DNA from: Flavobacterium lindanitolerans
GTDB lineage: Bacteria; Bacteroidota; Bacteroidia; Flavobacteriales; Flavobacteriaceae
Reading direction: 5' to 3'
DNA length: 64,000 nt
Assembly (NCBI RefSeq): GCF_002846575.1
Contig: NZ_PJND01000008.1
Span: forward strand, 186,001 to 250,000
The notes under the pieces are model-generated. The model was not told the origin of the DNA, did no database searches, and worked only from the letters and a program-made list of their open reading frames with translations. Positions 1 through 8,640 of the stretch are shown here, piece after piece. Numbering within the stretch: position 1 is the stretch's first letter; each line of letters starts with the position of its first letter. The position numbers were made by a program, and so were the translations under genes.

Positions 1-816
1 ATCCAGTCTTATAGCAGTCAATATCGATTTGTTTGCCGGTTTTTCCAAAAGACAGGCATTGCCAAAATCCTTAAAGGCTTTGTTTTTCTCAATTGCCAAA
101 AGATTCTGGAATTCCTGGAATTTATAGCGCTTCTGCATTTTTTCGAGAATGCAAAGCGAGAAATCATCCGCATTCAGCATTTTCTTAGCCAGGTCAGAAG
201 CCTTAATCTGCCTGATAATTGTCTGCCTGTTTTCCAATGTCCAGCCCCGGCTCAGCTTATTATCAACCCATGGCACGATTTCAAGGACAATTTTCTGTTT
301 CATAATCCAGTTCATACTTTCAAAGCCAAACCACAAGTACTCCTGTCCTGTTTTTAAACAGGAAGATTTGTCTATAGAAAGTCGTCTGGCTTCTTTGTTT
401 ACCGGACTATTCTGAAAAAGGCAGGCATTGTCTGTTTTCCCTTTCTCTTTATACTCTTTTGCAAAGGCATTGCTTGAAAATATTCCGTATTTGCATTTAT
501 CATCACCGGAAATCTTAGAAGTCAGAAACACAGCACCGGCAGCACCCTGACTAATACCGCTTGGGTCTGGTATTGCTTTTAAGAGCGAACTAAGACTGTT
601 TGCCATTTGCTGGTTTTCATCCAGAATTGTAATTCTGTAAACAATTTCTGTTGTACCCATTGGCAGGTCTTCCGTCTTTACCGTTATCTTTTCTCCGGCC
701 GAGACAATGATTTCTTTTGTTGTAGCGCGCTCTTTATCCCAATAGCCATCTTGCTGTGAGAAAGCAGATTGGGCTAAAACCAAAAACAAAAGAAACGTAA
801 TTTTTCGTGTAAGCAT
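1..816 (-). CDS. Secreted protein of unknown function, C-terminus cut by window edge
   Basis: An open frame runs from an ATG at 814-816 on the minus strand to the window edge without a stop, giving 272 residues. The N-terminus is a typical Sec signal peptide (basic MLTRK, hydrophobic core, cleavage near AFS-QQ), so the product is exported to the periplasm or beyond. The mature part begins with a short beta-rich stretch and holds several scattered cysteines (for example DDKCKYG, DNACLF, KSSCLK, NACLFG) and a lysine-rich, probably helical C-terminal half. I recognise no family. The gene lies downstream of the menB-menA-UPF0173 unit but is separated from it by a terminator, so it is probably transcribed separately. 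The reading frame is well supported; the function is unknown. Confidence 0.75.
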   Translation of the reverse strand, partial: MLTRKITFLLFLVLAQSAFSQQDGYWDKERATTKEIIVSAGEKITVKTEDLPMGTTEIVYRITILDENQQMANSLSSLLKAIPDPSGISQGAAGAVFLTSKISGDDKCKYGIFSSNAFAKEYKEKGKTDNACLFQNSPVNKEARRLSIDKSSCLKTGQEYLWFGFESMNWIMKQKIVLEIVPWVDNKLSRGWTLENRQTIIRQIKASDLAKKMLNADDFSLCILEKMQKRYKFQEFQNLLAIEKNKAFKDFGNACLLEKPANKSILTAIRLD

Positions 817-859
817 TTTTGCAAATAATTCATTAGTTGCTCCCAGAGCATAAAAAAAA

Positions 860-884
860 GAAAAAGGACTAAAAATCCTTTTTC
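860..884 (-). terminator. Intrinsic terminator after UPF0173 gene
   Basis: A GAAAAAGGA / TCCTTTTTC hairpin with a 7-nt loop lies just past the stop of the minus-strand gene ending at 903. It has U-rich flanks on both strands. It would close the menB-to-UPF0173 transcription unit. Confidence 0.65.
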
Positions 885-902
885 CTTACTTTTTTATTTG
901 TA

Positions 903-1580
903 TTAAATATCGATGGAATCCCCGATTTCCAATAGCATCAGGTCTTTTCCTCTGTCAAAAAATTTCTTTTTGGCTTCTTCCTTATCGATTTTGATATAAC
1001 CGAAAGTATCATAATGGCAACCTAAAATCTTATCGCATTCCACAAAATCAGAAGCAATAATGGCATCTTCAACATCCATTGTGAAATTGTTTCCTATCGG
1101 AAAAATAGCCAAGTCTAGTTTGGTTCTTAATGGAATGAGCTTCATGTCAAAAGTCAGGGCAGTATCGCCGGCAATATAAATATTCTTATGTTCGCCTTCA
1201 ATCACAAAACCGCCAGGATTCCCGCCATATTTGCCATCATTAAACGAACTGGAATGAATGGCGTTCACATATTTTACAGTTCCGAAATCAAATTTCCAGC
1301 TTCCGCCATGGTTCATTGGATGGCTTTTTAGTCCTTTTGCTTCAAAATACCATGCGATTTCTGCATTTGAAACAATGGTTGCCCCTGTACGCCTGGCAAT
1401 AGCCTCTACATCGAGTACGTGGTCACCGTGTGCATGCGTCACTAAAATATAATCGGCTTTAAGTTCCTCAATATTGATATGGCTTGCCAATTCATTTGCA
1501 GTTATATAGGGGTCTACAATGATATTTTTGCCTCCTACTTCGATACCGAGGCTTGCGTGTCCGTAGAATGTAATTTTCAT
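903..1580 (-). CDS. UPF0173 family metal-dependent hydrolase (metallo-beta-lactamase fold)
   Basis: A 225-residue soluble protein with the metallo-beta-lactamase-fold signature HAHGDH at residues 49-54. It also has the N-terminal YGHAS motif, a later YIAGDTAL segment carrying the bridging Asp, and GCHYDTFGY near the C-terminus carrying the last metal-ligand His. The length and motifs match the UPF0173 family (YtkL-like), predicted zinc hydrolases whose substrate is unknown. It starts 11 bp downstream of menA and is the last gene before a terminator, so it probably shares a transcript with the menaquinone genes. The family is clear. A role in menaquinone metabolism is only an inference from position. 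Confidence 0.88.
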   Translation of the reverse strand: MKITFYGHASLGIEVGGKNIIVDPYITANELASHINIEELKADYILVTHAHGDHVLDVEAIARRTGATIVSNAEIAWYFEAKGLKSHPMNHGGSWKFDFGTVKYVNAIHSSSFNDGKYGGNPGGFVIEGEHKNIYIAGDTALTFDMKLIPLRTKLDLAIFPIGNNFTMDVEDAIIASDFVECDKILGCHYDTFGYIKIDKEEAKKKFFDRGKDLMLLEIGDSIDI

Positions 1581-1591
1581 AGTTTTTTATT

Positions 1592-2539
1592 TTAATTATT
1601 TACAATAATATCCGAAAGGAAAAAAATCAGGCATAATGAAAGCAGTACTGACAAAAGAAAAGTACTGATTGCCAGTTTTTTTAATTCCGGGTCTAATTTT
1701 TTAGGGTCTTTATTTTTATACACCGTTATCAAATGGCTGATTAATGGGAAATAAGCCACGACGAAAATATACTGGTCAAACTGAAAATTATTCAACACCG
1801 CAAAAACAAGCACCAAAATCATGGCAGAAATTACCAGAAAATAATGGTATTTTTTTGCTTTTGCTCCGCCAATTTTCACAACAATAGTATTTTTACCTGA
1901 TTTTCTATCCGATTCTTCGTCTCTCATGTTGTTGAGGTTTAGTACTCCTACACTCAAAAAACCTATCGCTATAGCCGGAAGGAAAAGTTTATAGTCCAAC
2001 TCTTTAGAATATAAAAAGTTAACACCCAGCGTACTCACCAACCCGAAAAACACAAAAACAAAAAGGTCACCATAACCACGGTAGCCATAAGCCGTATTCC
2101 CAACTGTATATCGGATAGCCGAGGCAATAGCCAGAAGGCCTAATATTAAAAAGAAAATCGAGTAACCTATATTCGTTTCGCCAAACGCGAAATAAATCAG
2201 CAAAACGGCTGAAATAAAAGTCAGTACAGAAGTAATGATAATGGCCCGTTTCATGGCTTGTGGCGAAATTACGCCGCTTTGGATTGCCCGTTTCGGACCA
2301 ATCCGGTCTTCATTATCGGTTCCTTTGATTCCGTCACCATAATCATTTGCAAAATTGGAAAGTACCTGAAGTCCCAGTGTTGTCAGGATGGCAAAGCCAA
2401 ATAGCTGCCAGTTAAAAACTTCGGTCGGCGTCAGCACATTGGCTGTCGGATATGCCAAAGCATACATACTCCCCACAATAATTCCTGATACCGAAAGTGG
2501 CAATGTTCGCAGACGTGCTGCTTCTACCCAATGTTTCAT
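1592..2539 (-). CDS. menA: 1,4-dihydroxy-2-naphthoate polyprenyltransferase MenA
   Basis: A 315-residue integral membrane protein of the UbiA superfamily with about eight hydrophobic helices. MenA attaches the polyprenyl tail to 1,4-dihydroxy-2-naphthoate, giving demethylmenaquinone in the cytoplasmic membrane. The first Asp-rich, Mg-prenyl-diphosphate-binding motif is NDYGDGIKGTD at residues 65-74; the second is NNMRDEESDRKSGKNT near residues 203-218. The start MKHWVEAARLRTLPLS matches the family's usual N-terminus. It lies in the same direction as menB, with two PH-domain genes between them, and 43 bp after the larger PH gene. With menD at 11.6 kb this shows the classical o-succinylbenzoate menaquinone route. 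The family is certain; the menA assignment over other UbiA types rests on motifs and context. Confidence 0.93.
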   Translation of the reverse strand: MKHWVEAARLRTLPLSVSGIIVGSMYALAYPTANVLTPTEVFNWQLFGFAILTTLGLQVLSNFANDYGDGIKGTDNEDRIGPKRAIQSGVISPQAMKRAIIITSVLTFISAVLLIYFAFGETNIGYSIFFLILGLLAIASAIRYTVGNTAYGYRGYGDLFVFVFFGLVSTLGVNFLYSKELDYKLFLPAIAIGFLSVGVLNLNNMRDEESDRKSGKNTIVVKIGGAKAKKYHYFLVISAMILVLVFAVLNNFQFDQYIFVVAYFPLISHLITVYKNKDPKKLDPELKKLAISTFLLSVLLSLCLIFFLSDIIVNN

Positions 2540-2582
2540 TTTTAGTGTTTATTCGTAAATAGTGTTTCTTTTTCAGGCAAAG

Positions 2583-4085
2583 TTACATCCAGTTCTTTTC
2601 GGATGTCTCCACCTGATACAGCCAATAGTTGACCAATTGTTTTATATGAGTGAAATCTCCAAATCTAAAGTCTACGTCACCTGCAGCCGTATGCAAAATC
2701 AAGTGCCCCACATCGGCACTTTTATGCCAAAAATATTGTTTGGCAGTAATCGCCTGGATTTTATGCGGCTCTATAATCTCGTGTTCCACATCCCAGGCTC
2801 CGTGTCTTTTTATGATAAAGTCCTGATTTACATACAGTGCATGGTTTCTATAACCAAAATAAATCAGGCTGCTTATAAGACATAAATATACAAAAACAAG
2901 CGGAATATACAGGCCCATATTTCCAATTTCTGCATAATGCAAAAGGGTTAAAATAACGGCCAGAAAAGCAACAGCAGAAAATGTTCTGAAAATCAGGTAG
3001 CGAAAATTGGAGCGGTATTGGTTTCCCTTTTGCGGAATTTTTCCGAGGATAATTCTAAGAATTTCATCCCTTTCTTCCGTATTGCAGCCCGGAATTTCAA
3101 TTGCATTACTTTTTTTCTTCTGTTCCTTTACTTCATCACTCGACGCCTGCTTCATATTCATATCCAATATCCTGAATTTTTTCTGGAAATAATTCTGGCT
3201 ATAGGATGTAATCTGGACTTTATCAGGATTGAGCAGCGTATTCTTCTTTGCAAACAATCCGGATGTGATGACCAGTGACTGTTTCTGCTTAATCATTACA
3301 AAATCAAAATGCTTGATAAAGATTCGGACAATATTGATGAGCAATACCAAAACCAACAATCCGAAAATTAAAATTCCGGCAGAAAAGAAACCTGCTCCTC
3401 TTTCAAAAACAGTATCTACCTCTTTCTCATCGATTTCAAACGCATTAATCGCATCTTTAAAACTTTGATAAAGCGTAATGACAAAGGTCACTAAAAGCGC
3501 TATGGTCCGCCCGTAATTGGATGTAATTCCTACTTTAAATAAAGTGTTGTAACTTATTTTAAGAAAGGTTTTTGACTCTTTTATTACTTCTTGATTATCG
3601 TCAAGTGCTTCTTCCTCCTTATTGCCATAATCAAGTAATTTTTCTTTAAGTAGCAATGCCAATCTTTGGTCGATTGCCCGAATGCTGATTTCTTTTTTAT
3701 CGGTTCCTGCCGTATCAATATCCAGGCTATAGACACCAATTATTTTTTGGATTATGGACTGATTGATGTCAACCTGCTGGATTTTGGAAAGCTGAATACT
3801 GATTCTGCTTTTGTTGATAACACCTTTTCTCAATACAAACTCCTGCTTTTCTTCGTCCAGATAGAAAGTAAAATTCCTGTATTTCAAATAGCCAATCACC
3901 AGGGTGAGTACAACCAATCCTAAAAAACCGAGTCCAACAACCAGATATTGGTCTTGCTTAAGCTTAAATAGAATTAGCAATAAAGGAACCCACATGGCAC
4001 GGACAACACCCTGAAAAGTGTCGGCAAACATGACTATGATTCCCGTAACCGATTGCCGTTGCGGTGTCGTAAAATCAAGCCTCAT
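2583..4085 (-). CDS. Triple PH-domain membrane protein (YdbT-like)
   Basis: A 500-residue membrane protein with repeated bacterial PH (bPH2) units separated by hydrophobic helices. One unit lies near residues 70-125 (FVLRKGVINKSRISIQ...KIQQVDI), a second near 270-320 (VITSGLFAKKNTLLNPDKVQ) and a third near 410-490 (FIIKRHGAWDVEHEIIEPHKIQAI). Paired membrane segments are near 22-62, 190-210, 235-262 and 365-405. This matches the Bacillus YdbT architecture, a large partner of a small YdbS-like protein. Its start ATG overlaps the stop of the small PH gene by one base (TGATG), indicating translational coupling and probably a complex. The biochemical role of the pair is not established; in Bacillus YdbST is linked to resistance to a bacteriocin. 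Placement inside the men operon is notable. Confidence 0.85.
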   Translation of the reverse strand: MRLDFTTPQRQSVTGIIVMFADTFQGVVRAMWVPLLLILFKLKQDQYLVVGLGFLGLVVLTLVIGYLKYRNFTFYLDEEKQEFVLRKGVINKSRISIQLSKIQQVDINQSIIQKIIGVYSLDIDTAGTDKKEISIRAIDQRLALLLKEKLLDYGNKEEEALDDNQEVIKESKTFLKISYNTLFKVGITSNYGRTIALLVTFVITLYQSFKDAINAFEIDEKEVDTVFERGAGFFSAGILIFGLLVLVLLINIVRIFIKHFDFVMIKQKQSLVITSGLFAKKNTLLNPDKVQITSYSQNYFQKKFRILDMNMKQASSDEVKEQKKKSNAIEIPGCNTEERDEILRIILGKIPQKGNQYRSNFRYLIFRTFSAVAFLAVILTLLHYAEIGNMGLYIPLVFVYLCLISSLIYFGYRNHALYVNQDFIIKRHGAWDVEHEIIEPHKIQAITAKQYFWHKSADVGHLILHTAAGDVDFRFGDFTHIKQLVNYWLYQVETSEKNWM

Positions 4086-4603
4086 CAGATGTGGTTTTGG
4101 ATTTTTTGCATCAGCAGTTCCTTAATGCTTTCTGCTTTTTCTTTTTCAATTCCGGAAATTTTCACGTCGCTGGTGTTTCCACCTGCCGTAAATATCTGAA
4201 TCTGTGCCAGTTTATATATTCTGGAAAAAGCACCCTCATGCATTGCTACATGCTGAATCCTGTTGAAAGGCATTACGGTGGTTGTGGTTGAAAGCAAACC
4301 TCTTTTGTAAAGGATATCCTTATCTCTTAAAGCAAAAGCACGTCTTTTCACAGCCATAACCGAACTGAAATATAAAATCAGCGCAAAAACCGCATACGAA
4401 ATTCCAAAAACCAGATAGGTCTGAGTATTCTGAAAATCTTCATTGAAATAAATCAGTACACCAATTCCAATAGCTATAATCAATAAAACAATAGCAATAT
4501 TGATGTAGACTACCTTGATATAATTCTTATTCAGTGGCGAAAAGTGCACTTCCTCAAATTTTGGAAGCTGGTTTATGTCAATGGTTTCATTTGTAAATTC
4601 CAT
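4085..4603 (-). CDS. Small PH-domain membrane protein (YdbS-like)
   Basis: A 172-residue protein with a cytoplasmic N-terminus, two adjacent transmembrane helices at about residues 32-52 and 60-82, and one bPH2 domain at about 92-165. The PH core is LYKRGLLSTTTTVMPFNRIQHV followed by FTAGGNTSDVKISGI. This is the usual size and order for the YdbS partner of YdbT-type proteins. Its stop overlaps the start of the 500-residue PH protein by one base, and it begins 44 bp downstream of menB, so all are probably cotranscribed. It is likely a regulatory or scaffolding membrane subunit. No catalytic residues are expected or visible. Confidence 0.85.
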   Translation of the reverse strand: MEFTNETIDINQLPKFEEVHFSPLNKNYIKVVYINIAIVLLIIAIGIGVLIYFNEDFQNTQTYLVFGISYAVFALILYFSSVMAVKRRAFALRDKDILYKRGLLSTTTTVMPFNRIQHVAMHEGAFSRIYKLAQIQIFTAGGNTSDVKISGIEKEKAESIKELLMQKIQNHI

Positions 4604-4647
4604 CGCAGTTAGGGGTTTCTATAAGTTAGGATGCTTTGTTTGTGGGG

Positions 4648-5487
4648 CTATGGCAAATATTTCTTTTCGAAGTTTGGTTTTCTTTTTTCCAGGAAAGCGT
4701 TTCTTCCTTCTTTGGCTTCGTCTGTCATATAAGCCAGACGCGTTGCTTCTCCTGCAAAAACCTGCTGTCCGACCATTCCATCATCTGTAAGGTTCATGGC
4801 AAATTTCAGCATTTTTATAGAAGTTGGCGATTTGGCCAAAATTTCCTGAGCCCATTCGTAGGCTGTATCTTCTAATTCAGCATGAGGGATTACAGCATTG
4901 ACCATTCCCATATCAAAAGCTTCCTGTGCCGAATAATTTCTTCCTAAAAAGAAAATCTCCCTTGCTTTTTTCTGCCCAACCATTTTTGCAAGATATGCCG
5001 AGCCATAACCTCCGTCAAAACTTGTTACATCTGCATCCGTCTGTTTAAAAATAGCATGTTCTTTACTTGCCAATGTCAAGTCGCAAACCACATGAAGGCT
5101 ATGTCCGCCTCCAACGGCCCATCCCGGAACTACTGCAATGACTACTTTTGGCATGAAGCGGATTAAACGCTGCACTTCCAAAATATTAAGGCGGTGCATT
5201 CCGTCATCGCCCACATAGCCCTGATGTCCTCTAGCCTTTTGGTCACCACCACTGCAAAAGGAATATACACCATCTTTGGAAGATGGTCCTTCAGCAGATA
5301 ACAGGACAACACCAATGGAGGTATCTTCCTGTGCGTCGTAAAAAGCCTGATAGAGTTCGCTTGTCGTTTTTGGACGGAAAGCGTTCCTTACATCCGGACG
5401 GTTAAAAGCTATCCTGGCAACGCCATTGGACTTCTTATAGGTTATATCTTCAAAATCTTTAACAGTTTCCCAGTTTATTGAACTCAT
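4648..5487 (-). CDS. menB: 1,4-dihydroxy-2-naphthoyl-CoA synthase MenB
   Basis: A 279-residue crotonase-fold enzyme that cyclises o-succinylbenzoyl-CoA to 1,4-dihydroxy-2-naphthoyl-CoA in menaquinone synthesis. Family-specific stretches include IAFNRPDVRNAFRPKT near residue 28, the FCSGGDQKARG oxyanion-hole region near residue 78, VVPGWAVGGGHSLHVVCDLT near 117 and DVTSFDGGYGSAYLAKMVG near 154. MenB enzymes have Gly where many other crotonases carry a catalytic Glu and rely on conserved Asp/Ser/Tyr residues; the DGGYGS stretch fits this. It is the first gene of the menB-PH-PH-menA-UPF0173 run and is divergent from a secreted protease gene. The annotation is very secure. Confidence 0.96.
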   Translation of the reverse strand: MSSINWETVKDFEDITYKKSNGVARIAFNRPDVRNAFRPKTTSELYQAFYDAQEDTSIGVVLLSAEGPSSKDGVYSFCSGGDQKARGHQGYVGDDGMHRLNILEVQRLIRFMPKVVIAVVPGWAVGGGHSLHVVCDLTLASKEHAIFKQTDADVTSFDGGYGSAYLAKMVGQKKAREIFFLGRNYSAQEAFDMGMVNAVIPHAELEDTAYEWAQEILAKSPTSIKMLKFAMNLTDDGMVGQQVFAGEATRLAYMTDEAKEGRNAFLEKRKPNFEKKYLP

Positions 5488-5556
5488 TTTTATACTATTT
5501 TAGCGTAAAAATAAATCATTTTTTACAGACTACGAATAACAAAAATTAAAATCTAA

Positions 5557-6666
5557 ATGAGACAGACTTTCTTACCTATTGCTTTGCTTGCATTTGCTTT
5601 TTCAGCATATTCTCAAAAGTATGAGTTCCAAACCATTAAAGATATAGAAGCGACTCCTGTGATTTCTCAGGACATTACCGGAACCTGCTGGAGCTTTTCT
5701 TCTACTTCTTTCTTAGAAGCTGAAATTATCAGAACAACAGGCAGGAAAATCGACCTTTCTGAAATGTACAATGTGCGTAATACCTATCCTAAAAAGGCAT
5801 GGAATTATGTAATGCGTCAGGGAAAAGCACAATTTGGCGAAGGCGGTCTAAACCATGATGTTATCAATAGCGCTATGCAATTTGGTCTTGTGCCTTTGAC
5901 AGCCTATTCCGGTTTGGTAGGAAATGCAACCAAGCACGACCATTCTAAAATGGCAAAAGAACTGGAAGATTTGCTGAAAAAATATGCCGACCCTTCCAAA
6001 AAACTGGATCCGAAATGGAAAACTGAAGTTGAAGCCATATTGGACAAATATATGGGAGCTAATGTAACCGAGTTTACTTACGACGGAAAAAAATATACGC
6101 CAAAGAGCTTCCTGGAAATGACCAAACTAAATCTTAAAGATTATGTGACAATCACTTCTTTTACCAACGAGCCTTACTACAAGACTTTTATTCTGGATAT
6201 CCCTGACAATTTTTCTAACGGAAGCTTTTACAATATGCCTCTTGACGAGTTTGTACAAAACGTTGATAACGCTTTAGACAAGGGCTACACGCTGGCTTTG
6301 GATGCCGATGTAAGTGAAAAAACCTTTTCCGGAAAAAATGGAATTGCTGTAATCCCGGAAAACGAAGCGGATGAAAAGACGATTCTTACTGAAATTAAGC
6401 CGGAAAAGAACATCACTCCTGAATTCCGCCAGCAGGAATTTGAAAACTTCAATACTACAGACGACCACCTGATGCATATTGTTGGTAAAGTAAAAGACCA
6501 AAAAGGCAATATCTATTATAAGGTAAAAAATTCATGGGGTTCAAAGAATCTTGGAAATGACGGTTATATCTACATGAGTGTTCCTTACCTAAGATTAAAA
6601 GCCATTTCTGTACTATTGCACAAAGATGGACTTTTGAAGAAAACCAAAAAAGAATTAGGCGTCTAA
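5557..6666 (+). CDS. Secreted papain-like (C1, PepC/bleomycin hydrolase-type) cysteine protease
   Basis: A 369-residue protein with an N-terminal signal peptide ending near residue 19 (AFSAYS-QKY). The catalytic elements of the C1 family are all present: Gln38 (oxyanion hole) six residues before Cys44 in QDITGTCWSF, His304 in DDHLMHIVG, and Asn325 in VKNSWGSKNLG. Spacing and the HLM/NSWG context point to the C1B branch (bleomycin hydrolase/aminopeptidase C). Cytosolic members are usually around 450 residues, and this one is shorter and exported. It probably degrades peptides in the periplasm or outside. It is divergent from menB and followed by a terminator, so likely monocistronic. Confidence 0.88.
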   Translation: MRQTFLPIALLAFAFSAYSQKYEFQTIKDIEATPVISQDITGTCWSFSSTSFLEAEIIRTTGRKIDLSEMYNVRNTYPKKAWNYVMRQGKAQFGEGGLNHDVINSAMQFGLVPLTAYSGLVGNATKHDHSKMAKELEDLLKKYADPSKKLDPKWKTEVEAILDKYMGANVTEFTYDGKKYTPKSFLEMTKLNLKDYVTITSFTNEPYYKTFILDIPDNFSNGSFYNMPLDEFVQNVDNALDKGYTLALDADVSEKTFSGKNGIAVIPENEADEKTILTEIKPEKNITPEFRQQEFENFNTTDDHLMHIVGKVKDQKGNIYYKVKNSWGSKNLGNDGYIYMSVPYLRLKAISVLLHKDGLLKKTKKELGV

Positions 6667-6686
6667 CGTTTCCATAAAATAATAAG

Positions 6687-6713
6687 TCGGGATTTTCTAA
6701 TCCCGATTTTTTT
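6687..6713 (+). terminator. Intrinsic terminator after C1 protease gene
   Basis: TCGGGAT / ATCCCGA hairpin with a 6-nt loop followed by seven T residues, 20 bp past the stop of the protease gene. Confidence 0.85.
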
Positions 6714-6740
6714 GTTTGAACTATTTTCTTAAATTTAAAG

Positions 6741-7169
6741 ATGAAAAAATTTTATTCAGACCATCATATTCCTACGGTCACTATGCTGTGGCTGATTGTT
6801 CTCTTTTTAATCGCCACCCCTTTTTTTACACCCAATCAAATCTGGGGTGAAATGTTTATCCCTATTATCATAGTTACACTTTGTGCCCTTCTTATTCTAT
6901 GGATTCTTTTGGACACTAAATATGTCATCAAGAATTCATTCCTCCATTACACATCAGGACCTATTCGCGGAAAAATTGATATTTATAAAATCAATGCAAT
7001 AGTCCACCAAAAAAAGTGGTTTGTACAATCAACGCTTAAACCAGCTTTGGGCAGCAAAGGACTTATCATCAAATATGGCAAATTTGACGATATTTATATT
7101 TCGCCGAAACGAAAGCAGGAATTCATTGATGCCTTGTTAGAAATCAATCCGCACATCGAAATCGAGTAG
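6741..7169 (+). CDS. Small membrane protein with YyaB-like bacterial PH domain
   Basis: A 142-residue protein with two N-terminal transmembrane helices (about residues 14-30 and 38-58) followed by a PH-like domain of roughly 75 residues. The conserved pattern of the YyaB-type (bPH_4) family is visible: T-K-Y-V-I-K at the domain start, GKIDIYKINAI in the middle, ALGSKGLIIKYGKFDDIYISPK and a final FIDALLEINPHI helix. The function of this family is not known. It sits alone between a terminator and a 244-bp gap, on the same strand as the flanking genes. It is unrelated in sequence to the YdbS/YdbT-like pair at 2.6-4.6 kb, although it shares the fold. Confidence 0.75.
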   Translation: MKKFYSDHHIPTVTMLWLIVLFLIATPFFTPNQIWGEMFIPIIIVTLCALLILWILLDTKYVIKNSFLHYTSGPIRGKIDIYKINAIVHQKKWFVQSTLKPALGSKGLIIKYGKFDDIYISPKRKQEFIDALLEINPHIEIE

Positions 7170-7362
7170 AAAAACTGTTAAATTTTACTCTTTGAAAATT
7201 ATGTAATCGGCAATTTTGAAAAGTTTATTTTATCGAGTATTCAATAAATCTTTCTTATTGTTTTCGTTTCGATAAAATGTTGCCGAATTCCGAAAATTTA
7301 TGAACAGCGGTTGATAAGTCGCCTAGTCTTTCCTCTATATTTTTTTGATAACTTTATCATAC

Positions 7363-7386
7363 AAAAGCTCTAATAATGAGCTTTTT
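7363..7386 (+). terminator. Possible weak terminator upstream of hydroxylase gene
   Basis: AAAAGCTC / GAGCTTTT hairpin with a 7-nt loop and a short T tract. It lies about 190 bp past the PH-protein stop and just before the hydroxylase gene. The rest of the 244-bp gap shows only AT-rich sequence. Confidence 0.45.
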
Positions 7387-7413
7387 ATAAAGTCCACTAA
7401 AATATAATGAGGT

Positions 7414-8640
7414 ATGGAAAACATTAATTTTCTGGCATTTGCAATGCCTGCTTTTTTCCTTTTCGTCTATTTAGAATATAAATTAGCACAACGCAAAAAG
7501 CGTCCGGAAATATTCAATTATGAAAGCTCTGTTTCTAATATCAGCATTGGCCTGGCAGAACGACTGATTAATCTTTTTATAGCGGCAAGTTTCTACCAGC
7601 TTTTCTATTATATTTATGAGCATTACCGAATTTTTGACATTCCCGGTAATTTCTGGATTTGGATAGGGCTTATTCTTGCAACTGATTTTGTCTGGTATTG
7701 GTATCACAGGCTCGGACATGAAGTAAACTTCTTTTGGGCCGCACATATTGTCCATCACCACAGCGAGGAATTTAATTTTACGGCTGCTGCCAGAATTACG
7801 ACCTTTCAGGCTATCATCAGGACAGGATTCTGGTGCATATTGCCTTTTCTAGGTTTCCATCCCAAGATGGTAATTACTATGTTACTGGTTCATGGTGCGT
7901 ATTCTTTTTTTACTCATACACAGGTCATCGGACGTATAAAATGGCTGGAGTATGTGTTCGTAACGCCATCGGTTCACGGTGTGCATCATGCTTCGGATGA
8001 AAAATATCTTGATAAAAATTATGGCGATATGTTTACTTTTTGGGACCGAATGTTTGGAACTTTTCAGGAAGAAGAAGAAAAACCAAAGTACGGTTTGACG
8101 CATCCGCTGAAAAGCTACAGCTTTCTATGGCAGCATTTCCATTATTATTTTGAAATATATGAGTTATGGAAACGTTCCAAAGGTTTTAAGGCAAGATGGG
8201 ATGCTGTTTTTGGCAGTCCTGCAGCTATGGACCAGGACATTCGTCCAATGCTAGAAAAACGGTTCCTGCAAGACAAAACTGATAGAAGCCACCGACTCAA
8301 GTTCCGAAATTATTTATACATACAGCTTGCCGTGAGTACGCTTATCCTGACCGTATTTACCTATTATTTTGGAAGTCTTGGGTTTTATGATAAGATTTTC
8401 GGGCTTTCCTTTATTATAATTACACTAATTAACTGCGGGGCTTTGCTGGAACAACGCAAATGGATTTATTATTTGGAATATTCAAGGCTTTTTATTCTTT
8501 CTACCTATTTGCTTTATATCGAAAATCTTGCTGAATATTTCCTGGTTCCGGTCATTATCATGATAGCGGCTGAGAAAATGTTCTCCCTAAGCCGAAAATA
8601 CCAAAATCTGGTACTGCAAATGGAAAGCGCAAAAAGATAA
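7414..8640 (+). CDS. Sterol desaturase/fatty acid hydroxylase superfamily membrane di-iron oxygenase
   Basis: A 408-residue multi-pass membrane protein with the three histidine clusters of the fatty acid hydroxylase superfamily: HRLGH at residues 98-102, HIVHHH at 111-116 and HGVHH at 188-192. These bind a non-haem di-iron centre that hydroxylates or desaturates lipids. Membrane helices flank the clusters (about 8-22, 45-65, 82-97, 135-160), and four more follow at about 300-400, giving the long C-terminal membrane half typical of alkylglycerol monooxygenase-like members. The substrate is unknown; a membrane lipid or ornithine/sulfonolipid is plausible in Bacteroidota but is inference. Its stop abuts the stop of the convergent dioxygenase gene with no spacer. 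Confidence 0.87.
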   Translation: MENINFLAFAMPAFFLFVYLEYKLAQRKKRPEIFNYESSVSNISIGLAERLINLFIAASFYQLFYYIYEHYRIFDIPGNFWIWIGLILATDFVWYWYHRLGHEVNFFWAAHIVHHHSEEFNFTAAARITTFQAIIRTGFWCILPFLGFHPKMVITMLLVHGAYSFFTHTQVIGRIKWLEYVFVTPSVHGVHHASDEKYLDKNYGDMFTFWDRMFGTFQEEEEKPKYGLTHPLKSYSFLWQHFHYYFEIYELWKRSKGFKARWDAVFGSPAAMDQDIRPMLEKRFLQDKTDRSHRLKFRNYLYIQLAVSTLILTVFTYYFGSLGFYDKIFGLSFIIITLINCGALLEQRKWIYYLEYSRLFILSTYLLYIENLAEYFLVPVIIMIAAEKMFSLSRKYQNLVLQMESAKR

